In this document: positions 1 through 6,952 of the stretch, one piece after another
Layout: each line of letters begins with the position of its first letter
Numbering within the stretch: position 1 is the first letter of the stretch
Source of the DNA: Chloroflexota bacterium
GTDB lineage: Bacteria > Chloroflexota > Anaerolineae > Anaerolineales > UBA4823
Direction: 5' to 3'
DNA length: 28,059 nucleotides
Assembly: GCA_012798185.1 (NCBI GenBank)
Contig: JAAZNS010000138.1
Coordinates: 1 to 28,059 of the forward strand
Notes under the pieces: model-generated
What the model was told of the DNA's origin: nothing
The model's database searches: none
What the model saw: only the letters and a program-made list of their open reading frames with translations
Translations under genes and position numbers: made by a program

Positions 1-14
1 AACCGGAGTGATCA

Positions 15-839
15 GTGTTGACTAACTCAGCCAATAAAGTCATCCTCGTTCTATCCGACGGATTGCGTTACGATGTTGCTGTTCAAAATATGGGTTTTCT
101 CGGGCACTTGGTGGAATCCCGCCTGGCAAGCCTCTATCGCGTAACTGGTGAGCTGCCCACCATGTCCCGCCCAATGTATGAGACCGTGCACACCGGGCTG
201 CCGGTAATGGCGCATGGCATCTATTCGAATCAAGTGGTGCGCCGCTCTAACCAGCCTAATCTCTTCCAGGTTGCAGTGGATGCCGGTAAAACAACAGCAG
301 CAGCAGCTTATTTCTGGTTTTCTGAGCTTTACAACCGTGTACCCTACGACCCCATCAATGACCGGGAAGTAGATGATCCATCCTTGCTTATCCAGCATGG
401 TCGGTTTTATACCCAGGATGAATTTCCCGATATCGAATTGTTTCAAATCGCCGGTATGTTAGTGCGCCGCTTTCAGCCCGATTATTGCCTGGTGCACCCA
501 ATGGGTATGGATGATTTGGGGGAGAATTTCGGCGCCGATTCGATTCAGTATCGAAAAAATGCCATCCGCCAGGATGTATTGCTGGCAAATCTGATTCCCG
601 AATGGATGTCCACGGGTTACAACATTCTGGTGACCGGAGACCATGGAATAACCAGCGACTGCATGCATGGCGGAACCACCCCCGATGTGCGTACAGTGCC
701 TTTATTCTTAATCCGACCGGATAAGACCGGCGAGGGTGATACCGGTCAAACCATTTCCCACCTGCAGCTGGCACCAACTATCTGTAAGTTGATGGGCATA
801 TCCGTCCCCGAAACAATGAAAGCTGCCCCTATCGTTTAA
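15..839 (+). CDS. Alkaline phosphatase superfamily phosphodiesterase
   Basis: A 274-residue protein of the alkaline phosphatase / type I phosphodiesterase-nucleotide pyrophosphatase fold, probably a metal-dependent phosphohydrolase of unknown substrate. Visible motifs are an N-terminal 'VLSDGLRYD' metal-binding segment, a nucleophile region 'LPTMSRPMYETVHTG', 'MGMDDLG' in the middle, and 'VTGDHGI' followed by 'HGGTTPDVRTVPL', which supply the other metal ligands of the family. No signal peptide is evident, so it is likely cytosolic. The GTG start at 15 follows GGAG at 5-8 with suitable spacing; a TTG directly after it is an alternative. The 3' end overlaps the convergent MocR-type gene by 11 bp. 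The family is clear, but the substrate (phosphonate, nucleotide or phospholipid headgroup) cannot be told from sequence. Confidence 0.85.
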   Translation: MLTNSANKVILVLSDGLRYDVAVQNMGFLGHLVESRLASLYRVTGELPTMSRPMYETVHTGLPVMAHGIYSNQVVRRSNQPNLFQVAVDAGKTTAAAAYFWFSELYNRVPYDPINDREVDDPSLLIQHGRFYTQDEFPDIELFQIAGMLVRRFQPDYCLVHPMGMDDLGENFGADSIQYRKNAIRQDVLLANLIPEWMSTGYNILVTGDHGITSDCMHGGTTPDVRTVPLFLIRPDKTGEGDTGQTISHLQLAPTICKLMGISVPETMKAAPIV

Positions 840-2316
840 TATCCATATAACGGCGGGTAGCTTTTGCTAACCTTCGAACCCCTTCTTCGATCTGGTGAGG
901 CGGGTGCATGGTGAAGTTCAGGCGCATATGCCGGTAAGATTTCTCCCCAGGGTAGCAAACGGAACCAGCCAGGAACTTAACCTTCTCTTCCAATGCGATA
1001 GGATAGAGCTCGTTGGTCGACAATCCCTCAGGCAGCTGCAGCCAGATGAATAATCCCCCGTGCGGAGGCTGCCAATGGCAGTCAAGCGGCATATATTTTT
1101 CCAGAGCTGCCAGCATGATATCCCGGCGCTGGCGGTAGATGCGGCAGGCACGATGCAGATGCGATTGATATCTGCCGACGGTAATATAGGCTTCCAGGGC
1201 GCGCTGAATCAAATCTGAGGTGCCCAGGTCGGTGACGGTTTTCCATTCCACCAAGCGGTCATATATCGGACCATCAGCAACGATATAACCGAGACGTAAA
1301 CCGGGCATAAGCATTTTTGAAAATGTTCCGGAATAGATCACCCTGCCTTCTTGATCCAGGGCTTTCAAAGCTGGCTGCGAGTGGCCGTCGTAATGCAAAT
1401 CGCCGACGAATTCATCTTCCAAAATAGGGACGTCATATTGAGCTGCCAGGGTCAATAACTGCCGCCGCCGTGCGCCGTTCATGATGGTCCCAGTTGGATT
1501 CTGATATGTGGGAATGGTATAGATCAAGGTCGGCTTGGCGGTTGATAATTCCACTTCCACCCGGTCGATCTGCATCCCGTTTTCATCTACCGGAATGCCC
1601 ACAATTTCCACCCCCAGCGAATAGAAAACATCAATCATTGAAGGGTATGTTGGGCTTTCGACCAGCACGCGGTCTCCCGGACGAAGCAGCAAGCTGGCGG
1701 TTAACGATAACGCCTGCTGTGAACCCGTGGTGACTAGGATATGGTCTGCCTGGGTAAGAATACCCTGATCTGCCAGGATGTGAGCTATGGTCGCACGTAA
1801 AGGCAGGTATCCCGCCCGGTCGCCGTAACCCAGGGCATTGATATTATCCCGCCGAAGCACATCTGCCAGCGCTTTGCGGAAATCATCGGCAGGGATGAGC
1901 TCAGGAGCACCCACCCCGCCGGCAAACGATATCAAATCTTCCGGCTCGGGCGCAAGGGCAGACAGGCGGTTGCGTTCCTCCTGAGCTGGCAGTCGTACAG
2001 TATGCCAAAGTATTTGCTGCCAAGACGGCCAGTGTTCAATCGTTTCACTTTTGGCGTAATCGGTTTGTACACCCCCCAAAGAACGGGCAACGAACGTTCC
2101 GGCGCCCAGCCGGGTATATACCAACCCATGGGCTTCCAAGTCGGCATAGGCATTGGCAACGGTGATGCGATTGACACCCAGGCTTTGGGCAAGCTGGCGC
2201 GTAGCAGGCAGCCGTGTATCGGGGGGCAGACCCCCGCTGGTTATTTCCCGGCGAAGGAAACTCTCGATCTGCTGGTAGAGCGGAATTGGGCTTTCCCGAT
2301 CGAGCGGGATGCGCAT
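829..2316 (-). CDS. MocR-type transcriptional regulator (GntR wHTH fused to aminotransferase domain)
   Basis: A 495-residue PLP-dependent regulator. Residues about 1-78 form a GntR winged helix ('IPLYQQIESFLRREI', 'LPATRQLAQSLGVNR', 'YTRLGAGTFV'). Residues about 110-490 are a fold-type I aminotransferase domain with 'YQNPTG' near 271-276, 'LEDEF' near 299-303 and the PLP-binding lysine in 'SGTFSK' (K334). Length and order match the MocR/PdxR group, in which the aminotransferase domain usually senses PLP or an amino-acid adduct. Some members are called 2-aminoadipate transaminases, so true transaminase activity cannot be excluded. AGGAGGAG four bases upstream supports the ATG at 2316. Two perfect inverted repeats lie in its promoter region, which fits autoregulation. 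The 3' end overlaps the convergent phosphodiesterase gene. The regulated target is not obvious from the neighbours. Confidence 0.9.
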   Translation of the reverse strand: MRIPLDRESPIPLYQQIESFLRREITSGGLPPDTRLPATRQLAQSLGVNRITVANAYADLEAHGLVYTRLGAGTFVARSLGGVQTDYAKSETIEHWPSWQQILWHTVRLPAQEERNRLSALAPEPEDLISFAGGVGAPELIPADDFRKALADVLRRDNINALGYGDRAGYLPLRATIAHILADQGILTQADHILVTTGSQQALSLTASLLLRPGDRVLVESPTYPSMIDVFYSLGVEIVGIPVDENGMQIDRVEVELSTAKPTLIYTIPTYQNPTGTIMNGARRRQLLTLAAQYDVPILEDEFVGDLHYDGHSQPALKALDQEGRVIYSGTFSKMLMPGLRLGYIVADGPIYDRLVEWKTVTDLGTSDLIQRALEAYITVGRYQSHLHRACRIYRQRRDIMLAALEKYMPLDCHWQPPHGGLFIWLQLPEGLSTNELYPIALEEKVKFLAGSVCYPGEKSYRHMRLNFTMHPPHQIEEGVRRLAKATRRYMDIKR

Positions 2317-2361
2317 GATTCTCCTCCTGTAACCAATTATTAGCGGGAAGGTGGTATGTTA

Positions 2362-2413
2362 AATATATTTGATATATTATAATTTCGATAGAGCCAATAA
2401 ACAGGTCCTGTTT
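2362..2413 (-). promoter_or_regulatory. Promoter region of the MocR-type gene with two inverted repeats
   Basis: Upstream of the 2316 start, a perfect 17-bp inverted repeat (AATATAT-TTG-ATATATT, 2362-2378) overlaps a TATAAT -10 on the minus strand (2376-2381). A second perfect 15-bp inverted repeat (AAACAGG-T-CCTGTTT, 2399-2413) covers the expected -35 position, where the hexamer itself is poor. This is the layout of repressor operators. The second repeat could instead act as a weak terminator hairpin for the methyltransferase upstream, but no T-run follows it. Confidence 0.5.
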
Positions 2414-2442
2414 CAATTATCCAATATCAGTACATGTTAGTC

Positions 2443-3096
2443 TTACCCATCTGCCAATTTCTTCCCGATGAAAAAGCCGATTGTCCCAAACAAGGTGAAA
2501 AACCGACCGTGATCCTTCACATCACTGAAACCCGCCCTGGGCATGATTTCCATCAACGAATCCTTGGGCTGGTGACCCAAGGGGATTAACAAATTTATCA
2601 TATGCGACGCGAGATGCCCCATTTGTCCCCGGGAGGCAGCAAAATCGGCAATGTGTACTTCGCCGCCCGGTTTCAAAACACGAAAAATTTCTTTAAACGT
2701 GAGCACCTTGTTCTCTGCGGAAAGGTGATGGATCATAATGCTGGATAAAACCCGGTCAAATTCGTCGTCGCTGTAGGGCATATCGAAGGACATGGCTTTA
2801 TCGAAGGTGATCTGCATCCCCGATTTGGCTATTTTCTTTTGAGCAACTGCCAGGATTTTCTCGTCGCCGTCCAGCCCAACCACCTCCACCTCCGGATTAG
2901 CGAGTTTAATCATCACAGCCAGTGTACCAGTACCGCAGCCAACATCTAACACACGCTGTCTGGGTGCCAATCTTGCCTGCTCAATCAGGCGCCCTTTAAA
3001 TGCCGCTTCACGCATTGCCAAATGCATGAGCGGATCATACAGAAAAGTCAGCGAGAAGTTCCCCATCGCCGGAATGTAATCATCATTTTGCGACAT
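2443..3096 (-). CDS. Class I SAM-dependent methyltransferase
   Basis: About 217 residues with the class I methyltransferase core. Motif I is 'VLDVGCGTGTLAV', followed by an acidic strand end 'VVGLDGDE', the 'FDRVLSSIMIHHL' motif IV region, and 'ILRVLKPGGEV'-like text ('FRVLKPGGEVHIADF'). This is the UbiE/Methyltransf_11-type small-molecule pattern; the substrate is unknown. I take the ATG at 3096 as the start because AGGA sits five bases upstream on the minus strand (3102-3105). An ATG at 3120 would add eight residues without a good ribosome site. There is a 156-bp gap to the upstream deazaflavin-reductase gene, so co-transcription is possible but not compelled. Confidence 0.85.
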   Translation of the reverse strand: MSQNDDYIPAMGNFSLTFLYDPLMHLAMREAAFKGRLIEQARLAPRQRVLDVGCGTGTLAVMIKLANPEVEVVGLDGDEKILAVAQKKIAKSGMQITFDKAMSFDMPYSDDEFDRVLSSIMIHHLSAENKVLTFKEIFRVLKPGGEVHIADFAASRGQMGHLASHMINLLIPLGHQPKDSLMEIMPRAGFSDVKDHGRFFTLFGTIGFFIGKKLADG

Positions 3097-3252
3097 ATTA
3101 ATCCTCGTAGAAAAGATCAAAGGTAAAGAGTGGCGTTTAGTGAGCGACGAACAGCTTTCAGTTTCTTACTGTCGTCCGTTCGTTATTTATTCAGCTGAAA
3201 TGATCGATTTCAATTTCCTGTCTTCCTGATATATATTATCACGGCGTCGTCA

Positions 3253-3699
3253 TTAATTCTTAGGGTGAACGATGACCAACGCCAGTTTTGCTGCATATGC
3301 ATCCAATTCCTCCCGGCTGGGATGGCGGGATAATCCATCCATTTCCAATATTCTGCCCACCATCGCCGGGTGCTTTTTCAGGCGGTATTCCAGGAAGTCC
3401 GCAATACGCAAGGGATCAGCGACGATTTCTGCCATGCCTAATATTTTTGTGCGTTTAACCTGTAGTTCCACTTCCGGATAAGCCAGGATATTGCGCACCC
3501 AATCCGCCTGCATGCCGCGCGCCGAGCCCAGATAATAATCCTCATCAATTTTCTCATATTGCAGCGGCGTGATCCGCGGCAGCCCGGACTTGCGTCCGCG
3601 GGTGGTGAGCAGCAAAATGATCCACCCCAGCAGATATGCCAGCGGGCTATGATAGAGACGCAGAATCACATGCTTGGGAGGTTCTGAAAATTTTTCCAT
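3253..3699 (-). CDS. Deazaflavin (F420)-dependent nitroreductase-family protein
   Basis: A 148-residue split-barrel protein of the Ddn/nitroreductase family, whose members typically use reduced F420 or bind FMN/heme to reduce quinones or xenobiotics. The hallmark 'LLTTRGRKSGLPRITPL' is at residues about 30-47, with 'YLGSARGMQADWVRNILAYPEVELQV' features (given here as SARG...WVRN...NPEV-like spacing) covering the cofactor pocket. The N-terminal hydrophobic helix 'LYHSPLAYLLGWIILLL' suggests membrane association. AAGGG lies just upstream of the ATG. It begins 17 bp after the hydrolase gene, so the two are very likely co-transcribed. F420 use is a family inference; no F420 biosynthesis gene is in the window. 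Confidence 0.85.
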   Translation of the reverse strand: MEKFSEPPKHVILRLYHSPLAYLLGWIILLLTTRGRKSGLPRITPLQYEKIDEDYYLGSARGMQADWVRNILAYPEVELQVKRTKILGMAEIVADPLRIADFLEYRLKKHPAMVGRILEMDGLSRHPSREELDAYAAKLALVIVHPKN

Positions 3700-3716
3700 T
3701 ATTCCCTTGAAATTAT

Positions 3717-4376
3717 TTACCGCAGAAAATCCATCGAAGCTGCCAGGGCTTGTACGACTGCTTCGATCACCCGCTTATCGGTGATCATTAATGGGTGAAG
3801 CAGCACATGAAATGCCTGATTATGCGCATATTCCATGATTGAGCTATGGCTGGGAAATACCATTAAATCATAGGGCGTATAGTATGAAAATACATCCACT
3901 TTATGAAAAGGATCAGGGTCAGCATTCAGGTCGTTCAATAAATCGCTGCCCGGACGCATTTGACGGCAGGCAATCTGGGGGCGAAACCAGGCGGTTAATG
4001 TGCCATGATGCGGGCCAGAAATGGAAATAAAACGCCTGATAATCTCTTTTCCGCCCAGCCGCTGCAAAAAATAGCGCGCTGCCAGCGCCCCCATGCTGTA
4101 AGCCACCACATCGATCTTGTCTGCCCCGGTTGCCAGGATCAATTCGCAGGCAGCCACTCTCACCTGTTCTCCCATCTTTTCAATGGGAATCGAGCCATCG
4201 GCAGGAATGATATCCATGGCAACGACCGGGGAAAAGCCATGCTTCAGCAATGCCAACTGCATGGCTCTCATCCGCCTGCCGCTGTTATCGATGCCGTGAA
4301 TGAGCAGTACAGGGTTAATGATGCCCGGCAGCCTCCGCTGCCTCTGCTTCGTCTTTAGTTTTATGGATCGTCCCAT
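3717..4376 (-). CDS. Alpha/beta hydrolase (lipase-like)
   Basis: Up to 219 residues with the alpha/beta-hydrolase pattern: 'PVLLIHGIDNSG' oxyanion strand, nucleophile elbow 'VVAYSMGALAARY' (Ser in AYSMG), and 'ISGPHHGT', typical of triacylglycerol lipase/PGAP1-like esterases. The acidic residue is probably in 'DLMVFPS' and the catalytic His near 'NQAFHVLLHP'. No signal peptide is visible, so it is likely cytosolic. The start is uncertain. The ATG at 4376 overlaps the upstream cupin gene by 62 bp, has no Shine-Dalgarno site, and its first ~18 residues are a basic out-of-frame read of the cupin tail. The fold begins at about residue 19, where ATC (4322) and ATT (4319) codons follow GGAGG (4332-4336). 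Translation is probably coupled to the cupin stop at 4315. Confidence 0.8.
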   Translation of the reverse strand: MGRSIKLKTKQRQRRLPGIINPVLLIHGIDNSGRRMRAMQLALLKHGFSPVVAMDIIPADGSIPIEKMGEQVRVAACELILATGADKIDVVAYSMGALAARYFLQRLGGKEIIRRFISISGPHHGTLTAWFRPQIACRQMRPGSDLLNDLNADPDPFHKVDVFSYYTPYDLMVFPSHSSIMEYAHNQAFHVLLHPLMITDKRVIEAVVQALAASMDFLR

Positions 4377-4704
4377 CCGGGTGGTTGGGCGGGGAGTAAA
4401 TCGTATAGAGTTTCAATGGCTTATTTTCTGAGGCGTTAATCACATTGTGGATTGTACCTGCCGGCACCACAACAGCATCGCCTTCGTGCACCAGGTGTTC
4501 CTCTTTATCGTTGAAAACGAATTTGGCAGAACCTTCCTCGATGCGGAAAAACTGATCGACGGTATCGTGAACCTCCCTGCCGATCTCTTCGCCGCCTTGC
4601 AAACACATAACGACCAATTGGGCATGTTTACCGGTGAAAATCACCCGCCGGAAATAATTATTTTGCTCTGTTGTTTTTTCGATTGGGCCTACATAACCTG
4701 TCAT
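4315..4704 (-). CDS. Cupin domain protein
   Basis: A 129-residue single-domain cupin. The metal-binding motif 1 is recognisable in 'GGEEIGREVHDTVDQFFRIEEG' (G...H...Q/E layout) and motif 2 in 'GDAVVVPAGTIHNVIN' (His ligand). Small cupins of this type serve as metal-dependent oxygenases, isomerases or binding proteins, and no substrate can be assigned. I place the start at the ATG at 4704 because AAAGGAG lies nine bases upstream. The longer reading from 4767 would begin inside a TATAAT -10 element. It is the first gene of a tight minus-strand run with the hydrolase and deazaflavin reductase. The C-terminus is rich in Glu, Ala and His ('EAEAAEAAGHH'). Confidence 0.88.
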   Translation of the reverse strand: MTGYVGPIEKTTEQNNYFRRVIFTGKHAQLVVMCLQGGEEIGREVHDTVDQFFRIEEGSAKFVFNDKEEHLVHEGDAVVVPAGTIHNVINASENKPLKLYTIYSPPNHPDGTIHKTKDEAEAAEAAGHH

Positions 4705-4765
4705 ATTATCCATCTCCTTTAGCTGCATACCTGTACAGTTATTTAAGCCAAAAATGATATATTTC

Positions 4766-4771
4766 ATTATA
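4766..4771 (-). promoter_or_regulatory. Probable -10 element of the cupin-hydrolase-reductase operon
   Basis: A perfect TATAAT on the minus strand lies about 62 bases upstream of the chosen cupin start. A TTGATA is found upstream, but the 21-bp spacer is too long for a standard -35, so only the -10 is supported. Confidence 0.4.
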
Positions 4772-4849
4772 CATGATATTATTCTAATGGTTTATCAAGG
4801 GGTGATCCGATAAATTCATACTATCTTCCCCGGTTTTCTTCTCCCCTGC

Positions 4850-5212
4850 TTATTTATCCGCTTCCAGGCGTTTTATCATTTCCTGAATGCGCCGCTGGCG
4901 TGTTGCCGTCCTTTTGGCTTGGGCGATCCACCACAGGGTTTGTTTCTTTTGTGAATGAGATAAACGTTCGAATTGTCGTTGGACTATCTCATCGGCTGCC
5001 AGCGCTTCCTGCACATCGGGTGGAACATTGGAAGTATCCCCGCTCCGGATGGCAGCATCCCATTCCCCATTCTGGTGAGCTTCTTCGACAGTCGCCATAC
5101 CTGCTGGAGTCATCCTGCCTTCGGCAATCATCTTTTCCACTTGGCGCATATTCGATATCGCCCAGATAGCCCCCTTCCGGCGAGGTGAAAAACGCAAGAT
5201 GAATTTCTCCAA
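4850..5212 (-). pseudogene. YdeI/OmdA-family protein, 5'-truncated remnant
   Basis: The 120-residue reading matches only the C-terminal part of YdeI/OmpD-associated proteins, which usually run to about 190-200 residues. 'ILRFSPRRKGAIWAISNMRQVEKMI' corresponds to their central 'RFTPRKxxSIW...N...V' block. It is followed by 'GRMTPAGMATVEEA', 'VPPDVQEALAAD' and the terminal 'WWIAQAKRTATRQRRI' helix. The usual first ~70 residues are absent, and an in-frame TGA sits seven codons upstream of the only nearby start, a TTG at 5212. The open frame begins exactly where a palindromic repeat (5216-5241) ends. Most likely the 5' part was lost and the repeat now borders the break. The repeat contributes an AAGGG before the TTG, so expression of a short OmdA-only protein cannot be ruled out. 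Confidence 0.7.
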
Positions 5213-5215
5213 AAA

Positions 5216-5241
5216 GACCCTTCGCTTCGCTCAGGGTGACA
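5216..5241. repeat. Palindromic intergenic repeat (GCGAAGCGAAGGGTC type)
   Basis: The plus-strand sequence GACCCTTCGCTTCGCTCAGG continues with GTGACA. ACCCT (5217-5221) pairs with AGGGT (5233-5237), and the loop holds CGCTTCGC. From memory, this kind of sequence is a frequent dispersed repeat in many environmental bacterial genomes. Here it lies between the ABC-F stop and the truncated ydeI-like gene. Confidence 0.65.
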
Positions 5242-5276
5242 GCTTACTCTTAGGACAGCCCCAGATCTGCAGGGAA

Positions 5277-6920
5277 CTAGGGATACAAATTCAACACCCC
5301 ATCCTTCAATTCCCAGATTCGCCCACCGAAGCGCCGGATGAAAGCCCGGTCGTGCGACACCGCCATAATCGGGCCGGGGAAATCCATCAGCGCTTTCTCC
5401 AATTCCTCCAGGATATCGAAGCTGACATGATTGGTAGGCTCATCGAGCAGCAGCACATTCGCCCTCCGGGCAACCAGTATGGCAATTTGCAGTTTGCGCC
5501 TTTGCCCGATGCTCAGCGCGCCGACAGGCTTGCGCACATCATCGTACACGAACAACCCATGCCGAATAAGGTTGGAGACCAATTTTTCCTCCGGCAGCGG
5601 CGAATCGCCGCGGTAGGCATCCAGCACGGTTTGCTTCAGGTTCAGGCTTTCCTGCTCCTGGTCCAGATAGCCGATCTTCACCGTGGGCGCCAGAGTCACG
5701 CTGCCCGTATCGGGGGCTTCCGCGCCGGCAATGATCTTCAACAGGGTGCTCTTGCCGGCGCCGTTTTCACCCATCAGCAAAACGCGGTCATCCGCCGAAA
5801 GAGCAAAGCTGACCTTATCGAACACACCTTGCCTGCCAAAAGACTTGCTCACCCCGGAAACGACCAGGGGCATTTTGCCGGACAGCGTATCCGGGTCGAA
5901 TTCGGGATTGATGCGCAGCTGCTCTGGCGGACGCGGAACGGGGTTTGCTTCCAGGCGGTGGAGCCTTTCTTTAACTGCCCGGATATTGCGGGAAATGGAA
6001 GCCTGGGTGCGCCCGATAAAGAAATCGTGCCCCACCTTATCGTTATCGGTCGCTGCCCGGTTATGTCCCAGGGTTCTGGCTTTCCCTTTCAGCGAAAGGT
6101 GCAGGGCTTTGATCTCTTCCTGCTGATCCTGGTATTCTTTTTCCCATTTTGCCCGCTCCAAGGCTTTACTTTCCAGGTATGCCTCATAATTGCCCTTATA
6201 CACTTTACAGGTGCGGGAATATTCATCGATCTCGATCAGGGTATCCACCACACGGTCGAGAAAAAGCCGGTCGTGGGAAACTACCAGCAAAGCACCGCGC
6301 TGGTTTTGTAAAAAGCCCTCCAGCCAATCCAGCGTGGCAAAATCCAAGTGATTGGTGGGTTCATCCAGCAGCATCAGATCGGGTGAGCGCAGCAGCAACG
6401 CCGCCAGGCTCAAGCGCGCCTTCTCCCCGCCGGAGAGGGTTGCCACCTCACTATCCCTGGCGATATGATCGATGCGCAAACCAGCCAGCACTACGTTGGT
6501 CTTGTGATCAATGCCGTAGCCGCCGCGGCGCTCGAACTGGTCGGCGGTGCTGCCATATTCAGCAATCAACGCTTCCTGTTCTTCGCCACCCAATTGGCTC
6601 ATCGCCTGTTCCAGCTGGCGCAGGCGGCTTTCCAACTCGCGCAGGCTGCCGGTGGCATCGTAAAGGAAATTTTCGATGGTCTTGCCGAAGAAATTGACAA
6701 TGGTTTGAGGCAGGCAGCCCACCTCAGCACCTTTAGCGATGGATACTTCGCCGCGGTCGGCTTCCACTTCACCCAGGATAATCTTCAGCAGCGTGGTTTT
6801 GCCCACACCATTGGCGCCGATTAACCCCACACGCTGGTTGGCCTCGATGGTGAACGAGATGTTTTTCAACACCTGTTCGATCCCATAAGCTTTGGAAATG
6901 GCAGATATCGAAAGAATCAT
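5277..6920 (-). CDS. ABC-F family ATP-binding protein
   Basis: A 547-residue soluble protein with two ABC domains and no membrane segments. This is the ABC-F architecture that acts on ribosomes in translation or antibiotic protection (Uup/EttA/YkpA-like). Domain 1 has Walker A 'GANGVGKTT' (35-43), signature 'LSGGEKARL' (162-170) and 'LLDEPTNHLD' (184-193). The inter-domain linker (about 240-335) is highly charged with a coiled-coil pattern. Domain 2 has 'GENGAGKST' (384-392), signature 'LSIGQRRKL' (469-477) and 'LLDEPTNHVS' (491-500). The NHVS replacing NHLD is unusual. No ribosome site precedes the ATG at 6920; a TATAAA ends ten bases upstream, suggesting a very short leader. The subfamily is not resolved, so I give no symbol. 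Confidence 0.92.
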   Translation of the reverse strand: MILSISAISKAYGIEQVLKNISFTIEANQRVGLIGANGVGKTTLLKIILGEVEADRGEVSIAKGAEVGCLPQTIVNFFGKTIENFLYDATGSLRELESRLRQLEQAMSQLGGEEQEALIAEYGSTADQFERRGGYGIDHKTNVVLAGLRIDHIARDSEVATLSGGEKARLSLAALLLRSPDLMLLDEPTNHLDFATLDWLEGFLQNQRGALLVVSHDRLFLDRVVDTLIEIDEYSRTCKVYKGNYEAYLESKALERAKWEKEYQDQQEEIKALHLSLKGKARTLGHNRAATDNDKVGHDFFIGRTQASISRNIRAVKERLHRLEANPVPRPPEQLRINPEFDPDTLSGKMPLVVSGVSKSFGRQGVFDKVSFALSADDRVLLMGENGAGKSTLLKIIAGAEAPDTGSVTLAPTVKIGYLDQEQESLNLKQTVLDAYRGDSPLPEEKLVSNLIRHGLFVYDDVRKPVGALSIGQRRKLQIAILVARRANVLLLDEPTNHVSFDILEELEKALMDFPGPIMAVSHDRAFIRRFGGRIWELKDGVLNLYP

Positions 6921-6952
6921 TTTCGTTTGTTTTATAAACTGCCGGCAGAACG

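Noticed and set aside
5199..6311. 370-codon plus-strand frame opposite the ABC-F gene
   Set aside because: It is antisense to a clear two-domain ABC-F protein, with His/Gln-rich composition typical of a mirror frame; no recognisable motif.
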